From: JAAELZ01 sp965237995
GTDB lineage: Bacteria; Pseudomonadota; Gammaproteobacteria; Arenicellales; Poriferihabitantaceae
Direction: 5' to 3'
NCBI GenBank assembly: GCA_965237995.1
Contig: CBDEGO010000002.1
Location: 124,001 to 188,000 of the forward strand
DNA: 64,000 nucleotides
The stretch's first letter is position 1, and every line of letters begins with the position of its first letter. Positions 27,273 to 37,405 of this stretch are shown in pieces. The notes beneath the pieces are model-generated. The model searched no databases, was not told where the DNA came from, and saw only the letters and a program-made list of their open reading frames with translations. The position numbers and the translations under genes were made by a program.

Positions 27273-28139
27273 TTAAGATTGCCCCGCTTGCGCCATCACT
27301 TCGGCAACGAAGTCATCTTCTTTCTTTTCAATCCCTTCACCCACTTCAAAGCGTTGCAATTGGCTGACGCTAGCGCCGCCTTCTTTCAACAACTGCTCTA
27401 CAGATTGATCTGGATTCTTAACAAAAGCCTGGCCTAATAAGGTGTTCTCTTTCAAGAACTTCTTCATACGCCCTTCAATCATTTTTTCGATGATGTTATC
27501 TGGTTTACCGCTTTCTTTAGCTTGAGCGATGAAAATTTCTTTTTCTTTCTCAAGCAATTCTGCAGGCATATCTGCCTCTGAAATACAGGCCGGGTTACTA
27601 GCTGCTGTATGCATTGCAATATCGCGAGCCAGCTCGGTGTTACCACCATCTAATTTGACAATGACGCCGATTTTAGCCCCATGCAGATATGCACCTAATA
27701 CGCCACCATCAGCCGAAACCAATTCAAAGCGGCGTACAGTAATATTCTCGCCGATCTTAGTAATTAACGCTTGGCGCGCTTCTTCAACACCACTAGCAGC
27801 GAGTGCGGCTAAATCAGAGGGTTTTTCAGTCAACACTTTATTGGCTACTTCTGCAGCAAAGGCTTTAAAGCCATCATCTTTAGCAACAAAATCGGTCTCT
27901 GAGTTAATCTCAACAATGGCAATGGCAGAACCATCTGCAGCTTCAGCACGCGCGATGACGCCCTCTGCAGCAATACGCCCCGCTTTTTTAGCCGCTGCTG
28001 CTGCACCTTTTTTGCGCAATTCTTCAATAGCTGCTTCGATATCACCATCGACTTCAGACAATGCTTTTTTACAATCCATCATGCCAACGCCTGTGCGCTC
28101 GCGTAGTTCTTTAATGAGTGCTGTGGTTATTGCAGCCAT
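27273..28139 (-). CDS. tsf: Elongation factor Ts
   Basis: A 288-residue guanine nucleotide exchange factor for EF-Tu. N-terminal UBA-like domain: ALIKELRERTGVGMMDCKKAL. EF-Tu contact motif SETDFVAKDDGFKAF lies near residue 79, and HTAASNPACI further on. It follows rpsB after an 82-bp gap, as usual, and should be cotranscribed with it. Confidence 0.97.
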   Translation of the reverse strand: MAAITTALIKELRERTGVGMMDCKKALSEVDGDIEAAIEELRKKGAAAAAKKAGRIAAEGVIARAEAADGSAIAIVEINSETDFVAKDDGFKAFAAEVANKVLTEKPSDLAALAASGVEEARQALITKIGENITVRRFELVSADGGVLGAYLHGAKIGVIVKLDGGNTELARDIAMHTAASNPACISEADMPAELLEKEKEIFIAQAKESGKPDNIIEKMIEGRMKKFLKENTLLGQAFVKNPDQSVEQLLKEGGASVSQLQRFEVGEGIEKKEDDFVAEVMAQAGQS

Positions 28140-28221
28140 AATAAAATCTCGTTTATGTGTTCTTTAAATAATAACGAAGTAGGCCCGGCGTTTACCGCGA
28201 CCTACTATGAGGCAAGATACG

Positions 28222-29376
28222 TTAAGCTAGCTTCTTAGCTTGTGCAACCCACTCTTCACGGTCGATACGCCCTTTGAAGTTAAGCTGACCGTCAACTTCT
28301 TCAATTTTCTCAGGAGTAAATGCCGCAATTTGCGCGAATGTGGTGATTCCCATTGCTTGAAGTTTACCTTCAATTACTGGGCCAATGCCGTTGATATCAG
28401 TCAGCTTATCAGCGACTGCATCACTGCTGGCTGCAGCTGGTGCCTCTTCTTTAGGCGCCTTTTCAACCTTGACCACCTTTTTCTTGGCAACTTTCTTCTT
28501 TGCTACCTTTTTCTTAACAACTGGCACTGGCGCCTCTTCAGCCGCAGGGGCCAGAGTTGTTTCTGGCGCTGCTTCTTTTTCGGCAACTACGTCAGCAACA
28601 GGTTCAGTCACTGGAGCAACCGCCTCTTCTGGCGCTGCTTCAACCGATGCTTCTTCAGCATCTGATGACAAAGCGCCCGCTTGTGAAGTTAGCGAAGCAA
28701 GGCGAGAATCGTTGATCATGTCTGCTGCCGCAGAGAGGTACAAACGAATAGCGCGAATTGCGTCGTCATTACCTGGAACAACGTAATCAATTCCACGTGG
28801 TGAGCAGTTGCTATCAACAATAGACACAACCGGAATACCTAGCTTATTCGCTTCGTTAACTGCAATGTAGTCATACTCGCGGTCAATAACAAATAGCGCA
28901 TCGGGCAAACTATTCATGTCTTTGATACCCGACAAACTGCGATCTAATTTCGCTTTTTCACGAGTAAATTGTAGCGCTTCTTTTTTTCGTAGCTTATTGA
29001 TCTCACCGGAGTCAATCATGCCTTCCATTTCTTTCAGACGTTTAACTGATTTCTTAATGGTTTTGAAGTTAGTTAACATACCGCCTAACCAACGGAAGTT
29101 AACGTAAGGCATGCTGCAACGTTGCGCTTCTGTTTCGATAAGCTTACTTGCTTGGCGTTTTGTGCCCACAAATAAAATTTTGCCGCCGCCTGCTGCTACG
29201 CCGCCTAAGTAGTTTAGCGCGTCGTCTAACATTGGCTTAGTTTGTTCTAAGTCAATGATGTGTAATTTGTTACGCTCACCAAAAATGTAAGGCTCCATAC
29301 GAGGGCACCAGTAACGTGTTTGATGACCAAAGTGACAACCAGCTTCTAAAAGCTTACGAATAGTAATATCTGACAT
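28222..29376 (-). CDS. rpsB: Ribosomal protein S2 with a C-terminal helix-hairpin-helix extension
   Basis: A 384-residue S2 protein; typical S2 is about 240-250. The ATG at 29376 gives MSDITIRKLLEAGCHFGHQT. Residues 1-235 are a standard S2 (GTKRQASKLIETEA, VIDREYDYIAVNEANKLGIP). Residues 240-325 form an Ala/Glu/Pro/Lys-rich linker with repeated VAKKK. Residues 329-384 are a compact domain starting LTDINGIGPVIEGKLQAMG and ending FKGRIDREEWVAQAKKLA, which matches a helix-hairpin-helix-type module found at the C termini of L21, NuoE and other proteins in some Proteobacteria. It may bind nucleic acid or stabilise the ribosomal contact. Confidence 0.95.
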   Translation of the reverse strand: MSDITIRKLLEAGCHFGHQTRYWCPRMEPYIFGERNKLHIIDLEQTKPMLDDALNYLGGVAAGGGKILFVGTKRQASKLIETEAQRCSMPYVNFRWLGGMLTNFKTIKKSVKRLKEMEGMIDSGEINKLRKKEALQFTREKAKLDRSLSGIKDMNSLPDALFVIDREYDYIAVNEANKLGIPVVSIVDSNCSPRGIDYVVPGNDDAIRAIRLYLSAAADMINDSRLASLTSQAGALSSDAEEASVEAAPEEAVAPVTEPVADVVAEKEAAPETTLAPAAEEAPVPVVKKKVAKKKVAKKKVVKVEKAPKEEAPAAASSDAVADKLTDINGIGPVIEGKLQAMGITTFAQIAAFTPEKIEEVDGQLNFKGRIDREEWVAQAKKLA

Positions 29377-29526
29377 GTGTATTTCTCTTTTTAGTGGGTT
29401 ATTTCCTCCGCAAGGCTGTGTCACTAACCCATTGAATTAATTACAATGAGCACCCAAGTAAACAGCTTAAGTCCCGCGTGTGTATTTAGAGCTTTAAGCT
29501 CCAGCAATTTTGAGCGCGCGATTCTA
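29377..29526 (-). promoter_or_regulatory. rpsB promoter and leader
   Basis: A TAGAAT -10 hexamer (minus strand, 29526-29521) is followed by GC-rich CGCGCGC, a common feature of ribosomal promoters. A transcript from about 29514 would have a leader of about 138 nt, with a small palindrome GAGCTTAAAGCTC. In E. coli, S2 represses its own rpsB-tsf mRNA through the leader; a similar control is likely here, but I cannot fold it by eye with confidence. The -35 is weak. Confidence 0.5.
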
Positions 29527-29606
29527 CCCCAAGCCATTGCGTAACGAAAGCGATTCTGCGAGCATATGGCTTGTTTTTTATAACAAAACTTAACTACTCG
29601 TTAAAT

Positions 29607-30353
29607 ATGATTAAAACTGCCGAAGAAATAGCAAAAATGCGCGTTGCCGGACGCTTGGCCTCGGAAGTTTTGGACTTTATCGAGCCACATATTACAGCCG
29701 GTGTCACTACGGACGAACTTGACCAACTGTGCCATAACTATATTGTTAATGAACAACAGGCTATTCCTGCACCGTTAAATTATCACGGCTTTCCAAAATC
29801 TATCTGTACATCGGTAAACAATGTGATTTGCCACGGCATTCCCGCAGATAAAAAATTAAAGAAAGGCGACTTAATTAACGTTGACATCACCGTGATTAAA
29901 GACGGCTATCACGGCGACACAAGTCGTATGTTTTACGTCGGTAAACCGTCTGTATTGGGTAAGCGTTTAGCCGAGACTGCCTACGAATGCATGATGCTCG
30001 GTATCGAATTAGCTAAACCGGGCGCCACACTTGGGGATATCGGCCATGTCATTCAGCAACACGCGGAAAACCGCAATTACTCTGTGGTACGTGAATATTG
30101 CGGCCATGGTATCGGGGCCAAGTTTCATGAGCCACCTCAAGTATTGCACTATGGACGACCAGGCACCGGTGTGAAGATAGAAGAAGGCATGACATTCACC
30201 ATAGAGCCCATGATTAACGCGGGTAAAAAAGGCACTCGTTTGCTCAAAGATGGCTGGACTGTGGTCACTCAAGACCGCTCATTGTCGGCCCAGTGGGAGC
30301 ACACTATTTTGATCACCGCCAACGGCAGCGAGATTTTAACCAAAAGCCATTAA
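29607..30353 (+). CDS. map: Methionine aminopeptidase type I
   Basis: A 248-residue metalloprotease that removes the initiator Met. ATG at 29607 gives MIKTAEEIAKMRVAGRLASE, the usual start; an upstream in-frame ATG is not supported. Metal ligands lie in DLINVDITVIKDGYHGDTSR, GHGIGAKFHEPP and FTIEPMINAG, with the final Glu in SAQWEHTILIT. It is divergent from rpsB and precedes glnD by six bases. Confidence 0.96.
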   Translation: MIKTAEEIAKMRVAGRLASEVLDFIEPHITAGVTTDELDQLCHNYIVNEQQAIPAPLNYHGFPKSICTSVNNVICHGIPADKKLKKGDLINVDITVIKDGYHGDTSRMFYVGKPSVLGKRLAETAYECMMLGIELAKPGATLGDIGHVIQQHAENRNYSVVREYCGHGIGAKFHEPPQVLHYGRPGTGVKIEEGMTFTIEPMINAGKKGTRLLKDGWTVVTQDRSLSAQWEHTILITANGSEILTKSH

Positions 30354-30359
30354 ACGCTG

Positions 30360-33035
30360 ATGGTGCTCGCCAGCCCACCCTTATTTGATACTGTAGCCAT
30401 TAAGCGTCAGCTTAATGAAGCCTCACAGCCCCTAACTACGTTTAAAACGGTATTAGAATTAGGTCAGCAGTCTTTAATCGCTAAGCACCAGCAACATCAC
30501 CCTATCGCCGAGATTGTTCGGGCATCCTCAAAATTAGTCGACGACTTACTTATTTGTGCATGGGAGGCGCTTTGCAGTGAATGCAGCCCAAGTAAGGTTA
30601 GCCTCATTGCGGTAGGCGGCTATGGCAGGCAAGAACTTAATCTCAATTCTGATATCGACTTGCTGATCCTGAGTGAGCAAGCGTTGTCCGCAGCCGCAGC
30701 AACTCAAGTTGAATATTTGATTCAACTATTATGGGATTTAAACCTCGAAGTCGGCCACAGTGTGCGCACAATTGAGGAATGCGTTCAATTAGCGAGCGAT
30801 GATGTAACTATTTTCACAAATTTGCTAGAAGCGCGCCCGTTATGCGGTGACGTTAGTTTGAACCAGAGACTTCAATCACGCATACGCGACCAATCTATCT
30901 GGCCAAACCAGCAATTTTATGAAGCCAAACTCAATGAACAAAACGAACGCCACCAAAGCTTCGACGATACCGCCTATAAGCTAGAACCTAACCTCAAGTC
31001 TAGCCCAGGTGGTCTGCGCGACATCCAATCGATAAGCTGGATGGCTAACCGCATATACGGCATTACCAAACTTGAAGATGCAGCCGTGGAAGGTTTACTT
31101 ACGCCGGGTGAACGAGATGTATTAATTAACCAGCGCGACCTACTTTGGCAAATTCGTAATTGTTTACATGTGTTAAGCAAGCGTAGCGAGAACCGCATTC
31201 TATTCAACTACCAACCTGAAATTGCCGAACACTTTGGCCTAAGCACTAATGATGAACAGCTGGCCGTTGAACAATTAATGCAACAATATTACCGCGCGGC
31301 AAAGGATATTCGTCGGCTGAATGAATTTATCTTACAACAAATCGGCGATAGTTTTAATACAGCGCCCGAAGTCGTACTACAGTGCAAAGACCCAAGGTTT
31401 ATCGTCGTCAATGGCCATCTAACCCATAAAGATGCCCACATTTTCGAGCAAGACCCTAGCGCTATGCTTGGAATCTTTGTGGTTTATCAGCACGATTCAA
31501 ACATAAAAGACTTCAGTGCCGCCACGGTCCGCGCCATTCGCAGCCATCACCATTTGATTGATGATGCGTTTCGGGACAACCCCAAAAACCTACACACCTT
31601 TTTGTCTTTTTTTACTGACGATCATGCGTTAACGCGCACCCTACGTAAGCTAGATTTATACGGTGTATTGGGGCGTTTTTTACCCGTTTATGGGCGCATT
31701 GCGGGGCAAATGCAGCACGACCTCTTTCACGCTTATACTGTCGATGCACATAGCTTATTTGTGATTCGTAATCTACGGCGGTTTGCACAAAGTGAGTTTA
31801 ATGACGAATTTCCAGAACTAAGTGAAGTGATGGAACGTACTCAACTACGTCACCGGGTTTACCTAGCGGGCTTGTTTCATGATATCGCTAAAGGTCGCGG
31901 AGGAAATCACGACAAGCTAGGCGCCATTGATGCGCGGGAGTATTGCACCCAATTAGCCATGCCAGCTGAAGACGTCGAACTGGTGTCTTGGTTAGTGCTT
32001 CATCATTTACAGATGTCTAAGGTTTCGCAGCGCGAAGACTTGTCCGATAAGCAGGTAATCAAGTCCTTTGCAGAGCGAGTCGGCAACCAAGCATATTTAG
32101 ACAACCTGTACTTACTCACCGTCGCTGATATTCGCGCCACCAGCCCAGACACCTGGACGGCATGGAAAGGCCATTTACTAAGTCAGCTTTATAATAAAAC
32201 GACACGTTACTTCAATAATTTACAGGATAAACATGTTGTAGATAATAAAGCAAAACGTACAAGACGCAAACGAGCGACCGCAGCTTTGTTAAAAGACAAA
32301 GTCAACGCAGAAACATTAGAGCAATACTGGCAGATGCTAGATGATGATTATGTTTTATCTCATCGCCCAGCAACCATGGCTTGGCATGCAGGTCAGATCT
32401 GTTCAGCCTCTGCGCTTGATATGCCGGTTGTAGATGCGCGCTATTTAAAAGAGTATGAAGCGCAACAATACGTGATTTACACTGCGGACTCCCCCTATGT
32501 ATTGCCCGCAATTACCGCTGCATTTGACGAGCTGGGCCAAACTATTTTGCAAGCTAAAATACATGCAGCCAACCCCGGTTTTACCATTTTGTTGTTTACT
32601 GTATCAACTATCGTGAAGCTCACTCAAACGCCTAGCAAGAAAGTGCTGAACAATGATGCTACATACGTCAGAAGCACCTTGATTTCAACTAACGTTAAAA
32701 CCCCTCCAAAAAATTTATGGGTGCCGCGCTTATTGAAAGAATTTGAGCATATCTCAAAAGTAAATATTTCAGACATAACTGAGCAAGGGAATATCATAAT
32801 AGAAATTGAAGCGCTCGACGAACCGGGCCTCATCAATAAAATATCAAACGCCTTTGCGCAGTGTCATGTACGATTGATTAACGCTAGCATCACCACGGTG
32901 GGTGAAAAGGCCGAAGATACCTTTATGGTTGGTCACCCTTCCAAGACGCAATCATTAACGCGAGATCATAAAGTAGCATTAGACAATACGTTAAATGCAC
33001 TATTTGGTTTGGATAAACAAATAGCCAAGCATTAA
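30360..33035 (+). CDS. glnD: PII uridylyltransferase/uridylyl-removing enzyme
   Basis: An 891-residue bifunctional nitrogen sensor that uridylylates PII when glutamine is low and reverses this when it is high. The nucleotidyltransferase motif GGYGRQEL...SDIDLLIL lies at residues 86-104. The HD hydrolase motif FHDIAKGRGGNHDKLG is near residue 505. Two C-terminal ACT domains follow (about 705-790 and 812-885). It fits the Amt transporter and amide-nitrogen genes at 42-48 kb, which would be expected PII targets. Confidence 0.96.
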   Translation: MVLASPPLFDTVAIKRQLNEASQPLTTFKTVLELGQQSLIAKHQQHHPIAEIVRASSKLVDDLLICAWEALCSECSPSKVSLIAVGGYGRQELNLNSDIDLLILSEQALSAAAATQVEYLIQLLWDLNLEVGHSVRTIEECVQLASDDVTIFTNLLEARPLCGDVSLNQRLQSRIRDQSIWPNQQFYEAKLNEQNERHQSFDDTAYKLEPNLKSSPGGLRDIQSISWMANRIYGITKLEDAAVEGLLTPGERDVLINQRDLLWQIRNCLHVLSKRSENRILFNYQPEIAEHFGLSTNDEQLAVEQLMQQYYRAAKDIRRLNEFILQQIGDSFNTAPEVVLQCKDPRFIVVNGHLTHKDAHIFEQDPSAMLGIFVVYQHDSNIKDFSAATVRAIRSHHHLIDDAFRDNPKNLHTFLSFFTDDHALTRTLRKLDLYGVLGRFLPVYGRIAGQMQHDLFHAYTVDAHSLFVIRNLRRFAQSEFNDEFPELSEVMERTQLRHRVYLAGLFHDIAKGRGGNHDKLGAIDAREYCTQLAMPAEDVELVSWLVLHHLQMSKVSQREDLSDKQVIKSFAERVGNQAYLDNLYLLTVADIRATSPDTWTAWKGHLLSQLYNKTTRYFNNLQDKHVVDNKAKRTRRKRATAALLKDKVNAETLEQYWQMLDDDYVLSHRPATMAWHAGQICSASALDMPVVDARYLKEYEAQQYVIYTADSPYVLPAITAAFDELGQTILQAKIHAANPGFTILLFTVSTIVKLTQTPSKKVLNNDATYVRSTLISTNVKTPPKNLWVPRLLKEFEHISKVNISDITEQGNIIIEIEALDEPGLINKISNAFAQCHVRLINASITTVGEKAEDTFMVGHPSKTQSLTRDHKVALDNTLNALFGLDKQIAKH

Positions 33036-33042
33036 TAGCGCC

Positions 33043-34053
33043 ATGACTTCAACGCGAACCAGACAAACCGAAATAGACCGCTTCCTAAGCGATACTATTT
33101 GGAATGAAGCGATTAAAAGCCCGCTAAACCAAGATGCTTCGTTTCGGCAATACACACGATTAAACTTGGCAACGCAGTCGGCCATGCTGATGGACGCACT
33201 ACCGCCAGAAAAACCTGTTTCACACTTTGACCAAATCGCCAAACATCTTGACTCACTAAATATCAAGGCACCGCAAAGCTATAAAACAGATGAAGAAAAT
33301 GGCTTAATGCTGCTGGAAGACTTGGGTGATATGACGCTCACTAAAGCTCTGCACCAAGGTTACGACGAAGCTCAGCTGTACGCCATGGCGACCGACTTAC
33401 TCACCAAGCTGCATTCTAAAAAACAAGCGACAAACATCGCGTTGCCTCCATATGATTTAAACACATTACAACAAGAGGCTGCGTTACTGACGCAATGGTT
33501 TTACCCGTATATTGTTGGCACAAATGTTACTGAAGAAATTAGCGAAAGTTATCAAAATGCGTGGGAAGAGGTCATCCTCGCACTAGATCAACAAAACCCG
33601 ACGCTGGTGCTGCGGGACTATCATGTTGATAATTTAATGGTGATTGAACAAAATGATACAACAGAGTGTGCGGTTTTAGACTTTCAAGATGCTTTGTTAG
33701 GCCACCCTGCTTATGATTTAGTGTCTTTGTTGCAAGACGCGCGTCGCGATATTCCGACCACCGTTGTCAACCAAATGCTTGAACGCTATTTTGTTGTAAC
33801 TAAAGCAAATCAAGCGCAATTTATGTTGGCTTATCACGCGCTTGGTGCGCAACGTCACTGCAAAGTGCTCGGCATCTTTGTACGCTTATACAAGCGTGAT
33901 GCTAAACCTATCTATTTACAGCACTTGCCGAGGGTTGTCCGCCTATTATCAAACTGCCTTGCACAGCCAAACCTTAAACCTGTTAAACATTGGTTTGAAC
34001 AATACTTACCATTACATCATTTAACTCTACCCGAATTCCATCATGCTAGCTAA
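33043..34053 (+). CDS. AmgK-like sugar kinase (aminoglycoside phosphotransferase fold)
   Basis: A 336-residue kinase of the COG3178 group that includes N-acetylmuramate/N-acetylglucosamine kinase AmgK. The catalytic loop is RDYHVDNLMV near residue 195 and the metal motif is DFQDALLGHPAYDLVSLL near 214. AmgK works with MurU in cell-wall recycling; murU, usually next door, is not in this window, so the sugar substrate is a probable assignment only. The gene overlaps pepN by eleven bases. Confidence 0.8.
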   Translation: MTSTRTRQTEIDRFLSDTIWNEAIKSPLNQDASFRQYTRLNLATQSAMLMDALPPEKPVSHFDQIAKHLDSLNIKAPQSYKTDEENGLMLLEDLGDMTLTKALHQGYDEAQLYAMATDLLTKLHSKKQATNIALPPYDLNTLQQEAALLTQWFYPYIVGTNVTEEISESYQNAWEEVILALDQQNPTLVLRDYHVDNLMVIEQNDTTECAVLDFQDALLGHPAYDLVSLLQDARRDIPTTVVNQMLERYFVVTKANQAQFMLAYHALGAQRHCKVLGIFVRLYKRDAKPIYLQHLPRVVRLLSNCLAQPNLKPVKHWFEQYLPLHHLTLPEFHHAS

Positions 34054-36673
34054 AAACGCAGCCGCACCCGTTATTTATTTAAAAGACTATACCCCTCCTT
34101 CGTTCTTGCTAACGCATTGTGATTTAGATTTTGAACTAAGCGCTGATAATACTAAGGTAAAAGCAACTTACCAAATTAAAGCCAACCCAGAAAACCCTTC
34201 TGACACCTTAATACTGAATGGCGAAAACCTAGTGCTAATCAGCGTCGCTATCAATGATGTGACGCTAGATGAGACAAGATATACCTACGAAAATGATCAA
34301 TTAAGCATCTCTAATATGCCCGGATCGTGCACCTTAACCGTGGAAAACACGAACAACCCTACCGCTAACACAGCGCTCAGCGGCTTGTATAAATCAGGCG
34401 ACATGCTATGCACTCAATGTGAAGCACAGGGCTTCAGGCGCATCACCTTTTCGCTAGATCGCCCAGATGTACTTTGCACTTATAAGGTAACGTTACGGGC
34501 TAACAAAACAGAATATCCGCTTCTACTTTCAAATGGCAATTTGGTTGATTCGGGCGAACAAGATGGTCAACAATATGCTTGCTGGGATGATCCACACCCT
34601 AAGCCCACCTACCTATTCGCGCTAGTAGCAGGAGACTTAGCGTGCGACAGCGATACCTTTACGACACAAAGTGGTCGCGTGGTTGATTTGCATGTACTCA
34701 CTCGCGCTGAGGACGCCGATAAAACTTACCACGCAATGGAATCACTCAAGCGTTCTATGCTGTGGGATGAACAAGTATACGGTTTAGAGTATGACTTAGA
34801 TGTCTATCACATCGTTGCGGTCAGCGATTTTAATATGGGCGCGATGGAAAACAAAAGCCTCAATATCTTTAATACACGCTATGTGTTAGCCAACCCAGAT
34901 ATCGCGACTGATAGCGACTATCACAACATTGAAGGGGTGATCGGCCATGAGTATTTTCATAACTGGTCTGGTAACCGTGTTACTTGTCGCGATTGGTTTC
35001 AACTCAGCCTAAAAGAAGGCTTTACCGTATTGCGCGACCAGACCTTTAGCGCAGATATGGGCAGTGCAGGCGTACAACGCATCAACGATGTAATCCGCTT
35101 ACGTACTGCACAGTTTAAAGAAGATGCAGGCCCCACTGCCCATTCAGTACGCCCTGATAAATATGAAGAAATAAATAATTTTTACACCGCTACCGTGTAC
35201 GAAAAAGGCGCTGAAGTTGTGGGCATGTATCGCACTTTATTAGGCACCGAGTTATTTAGGAAAGGCACAGATTTATACTTCAAGCGTCACGATGGTGAGG
35301 CAGTCACCACCGACGACTTCGCTGCTTGTATGGAAGAAGTGAGCGGTCGCGATTTAACGCAATTTAAATTATGGTATAGCCAAGCTGGCACCCCAATTTT
35401 GGAAGTGACACAAGGCTACGATGCGCAAGCGCAGACACTGACATTGAACTTCAAACAAACCATTCCCGATACACCTAGTCAGACTAACAAGCAAGCGACG
35501 TTAATACCGGTACGTTGTGCGTTATTAGGCGAAAGTGGTCAGCGAATCTCTTTTGATTTAGACGGCGCAAGCTGTGATGAAGCGGTATTGGAAATACACC
35601 AAGCAGAACAAACTGTTGTGTTCAATAATGTAGCAGAGCGCCCTACTCCTAGCTTACTGAGAGGCTTTAGTGCCCCCGTTAATCTTGAAATAGATCAAGA
35701 TGACGATACACTCAGTTTTTTAATGGCGCACGACGACGACCCATTTAACCGTTGGGAGGCATCGCAATCTGCTGCGTTAAATGAAATAAGCCATTGTATG
35801 ACTAGTGACTCTGTCAGCGAATATTCGCTGCAAACGCACTACAGCAAAGCAGTAAAAAACCTTCTAGACGATAATATCACTGACCCAGCGTTGGTCGCGC
35901 AATTGCTGAACTTACCCAGCGAATCAATTATTAGTCAAAACCAAGCACTTATCGACCCTGATCTAATCCATACAGCGCGTGAGCAAGTAATCAAGCAAAT
36001 CGCCGTCCAGTTTAAAGATAAGTTAATAACACGCTATCAACAAAGCAGCGACGCTAATAACGGCAACTGGAATACCGAGCAAGTGGCCCATCGCTCTCTT
36101 AGAGATACCTGCTTAAGCATTTTATCTCGCTTAGATTCACCGCAAAGCCAAGCACTGGCTTTTACTCAGTACGATAACGCTCAATGCATGACAGACACCA
36201 TTGCAGCCATGAGCAACATTATTAACTCAAGCCACGCGGAGCGCCAGAGCGTGATAGTTGACTTCCACAGTAAGTGGCAAAAAGAAGATTTGCTTATATA
36301 CAAGTGGTTATCACTGCAGGCAACACAGCAAAATGCTCACTCATTAGAAACGGTGAAAAACTTGACTCAACACATAGACTTTGACCGCACTAACCCCAAT
36401 AAAGTCTATTCTTTAATCGGTGGATTCTTACACAGTAATCCAACGGGCTTTCATCAGTTATCAGGTGCAGGTTATACCTTCGCTTCAGAATGGGTACTTA
36501 TACTAGACGCCTTAAACCCTCAAGTTGCTTCTCGTATGGTGCAATGTTTTAACCAATGGAAACGCTACGACAAACAGCACCAAACCTTAATGAAAAAAGA
36601 AATGATGAAGATTTCCAAACACAAGGGGCTATCACCAGACGTAAGCGAAATCATCAACAAAGCGTTGGGCTAA
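34043..36673 (+). CDS. pepN: Aminopeptidase N (M1 family)
   Basis: An 876-residue zinc aminopeptidase. GAMENKSLNIFNTRYVLA (about residues 267-284) is the exopeptidase motif; the zinc site is HEYFH near residue 302 with the distal Glu in LKEGFTVLRDQTF. The C-terminal helical domain extends to full length. It likely turns over small peptides in the cytosol. It is coupled to the upstream kinase gene by overlap and followed 12 bp later by a phosphatase gene. Confidence 0.95.
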   Translation: MLAKNAAAPVIYLKDYTPPSFLLTHCDLDFELSADNTKVKATYQIKANPENPSDTLILNGENLVLISVAINDVTLDETRYTYENDQLSISNMPGSCTLTVENTNNPTANTALSGLYKSGDMLCTQCEAQGFRRITFSLDRPDVLCTYKVTLRANKTEYPLLLSNGNLVDSGEQDGQQYACWDDPHPKPTYLFALVAGDLACDSDTFTTQSGRVVDLHVLTRAEDADKTYHAMESLKRSMLWDEQVYGLEYDLDVYHIVAVSDFNMGAMENKSLNIFNTRYVLANPDIATDSDYHNIEGVIGHEYFHNWSGNRVTCRDWFQLSLKEGFTVLRDQTFSADMGSAGVQRINDVIRLRTAQFKEDAGPTAHSVRPDKYEEINNFYTATVYEKGAEVVGMYRTLLGTELFRKGTDLYFKRHDGEAVTTDDFAACMEEVSGRDLTQFKLWYSQAGTPILEVTQGYDAQAQTLTLNFKQTIPDTPSQTNKQATLIPVRCALLGESGQRISFDLDGASCDEAVLEIHQAEQTVVFNNVAERPTPSLLRGFSAPVNLEIDQDDDTLSFLMAHDDDPFNRWEASQSAALNEISHCMTSDSVSEYSLQTHYSKAVKNLLDDNITDPALVAQLLNLPSESIISQNQALIDPDLIHTAREQVIKQIAVQFKDKLITRYQQSSDANNGNWNTEQVAHRSLRDTCLSILSRLDSPQSQALAFTQYDNAQCMTDTIAAMSNIINSSHAERQSVIVDFHSKWQKEDLLIYKWLSLQATQQNAHSLETVKNLTQHIDFDRTNPNKVYSLIGGFLHSNPTGFHQLSGAGYTFASEWVLILDALNPQVASRMVQCFNQWKRYDKQHQTLMKKEMMKISKHKGLSPDVSEIINKALG

Positions 36674-36685
36674 ACACAAAATCGC

Positions 36686-37405
36686 ATGAACAAAGAAGTA
36701 GACCTAAGCGACATCAAAGCCTTGGTATTTGATAAAGACGGCACTTTAATCAACCTGACACTCACTTGGTTACAACCTATGCGTGAATGCGCGCAGTTGG
36801 TGGCGAATGCGGCTGGGAAACCCGAGATAGCTGAGCAATTACTTATCGATGGTGGCTATCAACCCGCGACTAACGACTGGACCAACGACGCGATTCTTGC
36901 CTACGGAGATGAACAAGAATTGTTAACACTCTGGGCAGCGCGCGCAGGTAAAGAGGCGGTTGATTCGGTTAAGCATCAATTCGCCCCCATTACCGATGAA
37001 GCCGTTAGCAACGCCGCGCCGATGGTGGGCAATTTTCAGGCGTTAATTAAAATGCTCAGCGAGCACTTTATTTTAGGCGTTGCGTCTATGGACTCAATTC
37101 ACAATATCAACACCACGCTGACCAGCCTAAAAGTCGATCAATACTTTAGCTACAGCTGCGGCGCCGATAGCGGCTACGGCGTAAAACCTAGCGGCGGTAT
37201 GACCACTGCTTTTTGTAATGCGATGGCTATTCCACCTGCACAAGTGGCGGTGGTAGGCGACAGTATGCATGATATTCATATGGGGCATAATGCCGGGGCA
37301 ATATCAATTGGCGTCACCTCCGGCGGGCACAATCGCCGAGAACTTGAGGCCGCAGAGTTTGTGCTTCAAGATATTTCTGAATTGCCCAGCTTATTTAGGC
37401 TGTAG
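36686..37405 (+). CDS. HAD-family phosphatase (Gph/MupP-like)
   Basis: A 239-residue haloacid dehalogenase. Motif I is VFDKDGTLINL with the nucleophilic Asp, motif II lies near GVASMDS, motif III uses K in GVKPSGG and motif IV is VVGDSMHDIHMG. An alpha-helical cap sits between motifs I and II. Sequence resembles phosphoglycolate phosphatases and MupP, the MurNAc-6-phosphate phosphatase. With the AmgK-like kinase two genes upstream, a role in wall-sugar recycling is attractive but unproven. Confidence 0.8.
   Translation: MNKEVDLSDIKALVFDKDGTLINLTLTWLQPMRECAQLVANAAGKPEIAEQLLIDGGYQPATNDWTNDAILAYGDEQELLTLWAARAGKEAVDSVKHQFAPITDEAVSNAAPMVGNFQALIKMLSEHFILGVASMDSIHNINTTLTSLKVDQYFSYSCGADSGYGVKPSGGMTTAFCNAMAIPPAQVAVVGDSMHDIHMGHNAGAISIGVTSGGHNRRELEAAEFVLQDISELPSLFRL

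Noticed and set aside
28240..28786. Two plus-strand frames over rpsB
   Set aside because: They are antisense to the repetitive linker of S2; the low complexity keeps them open.
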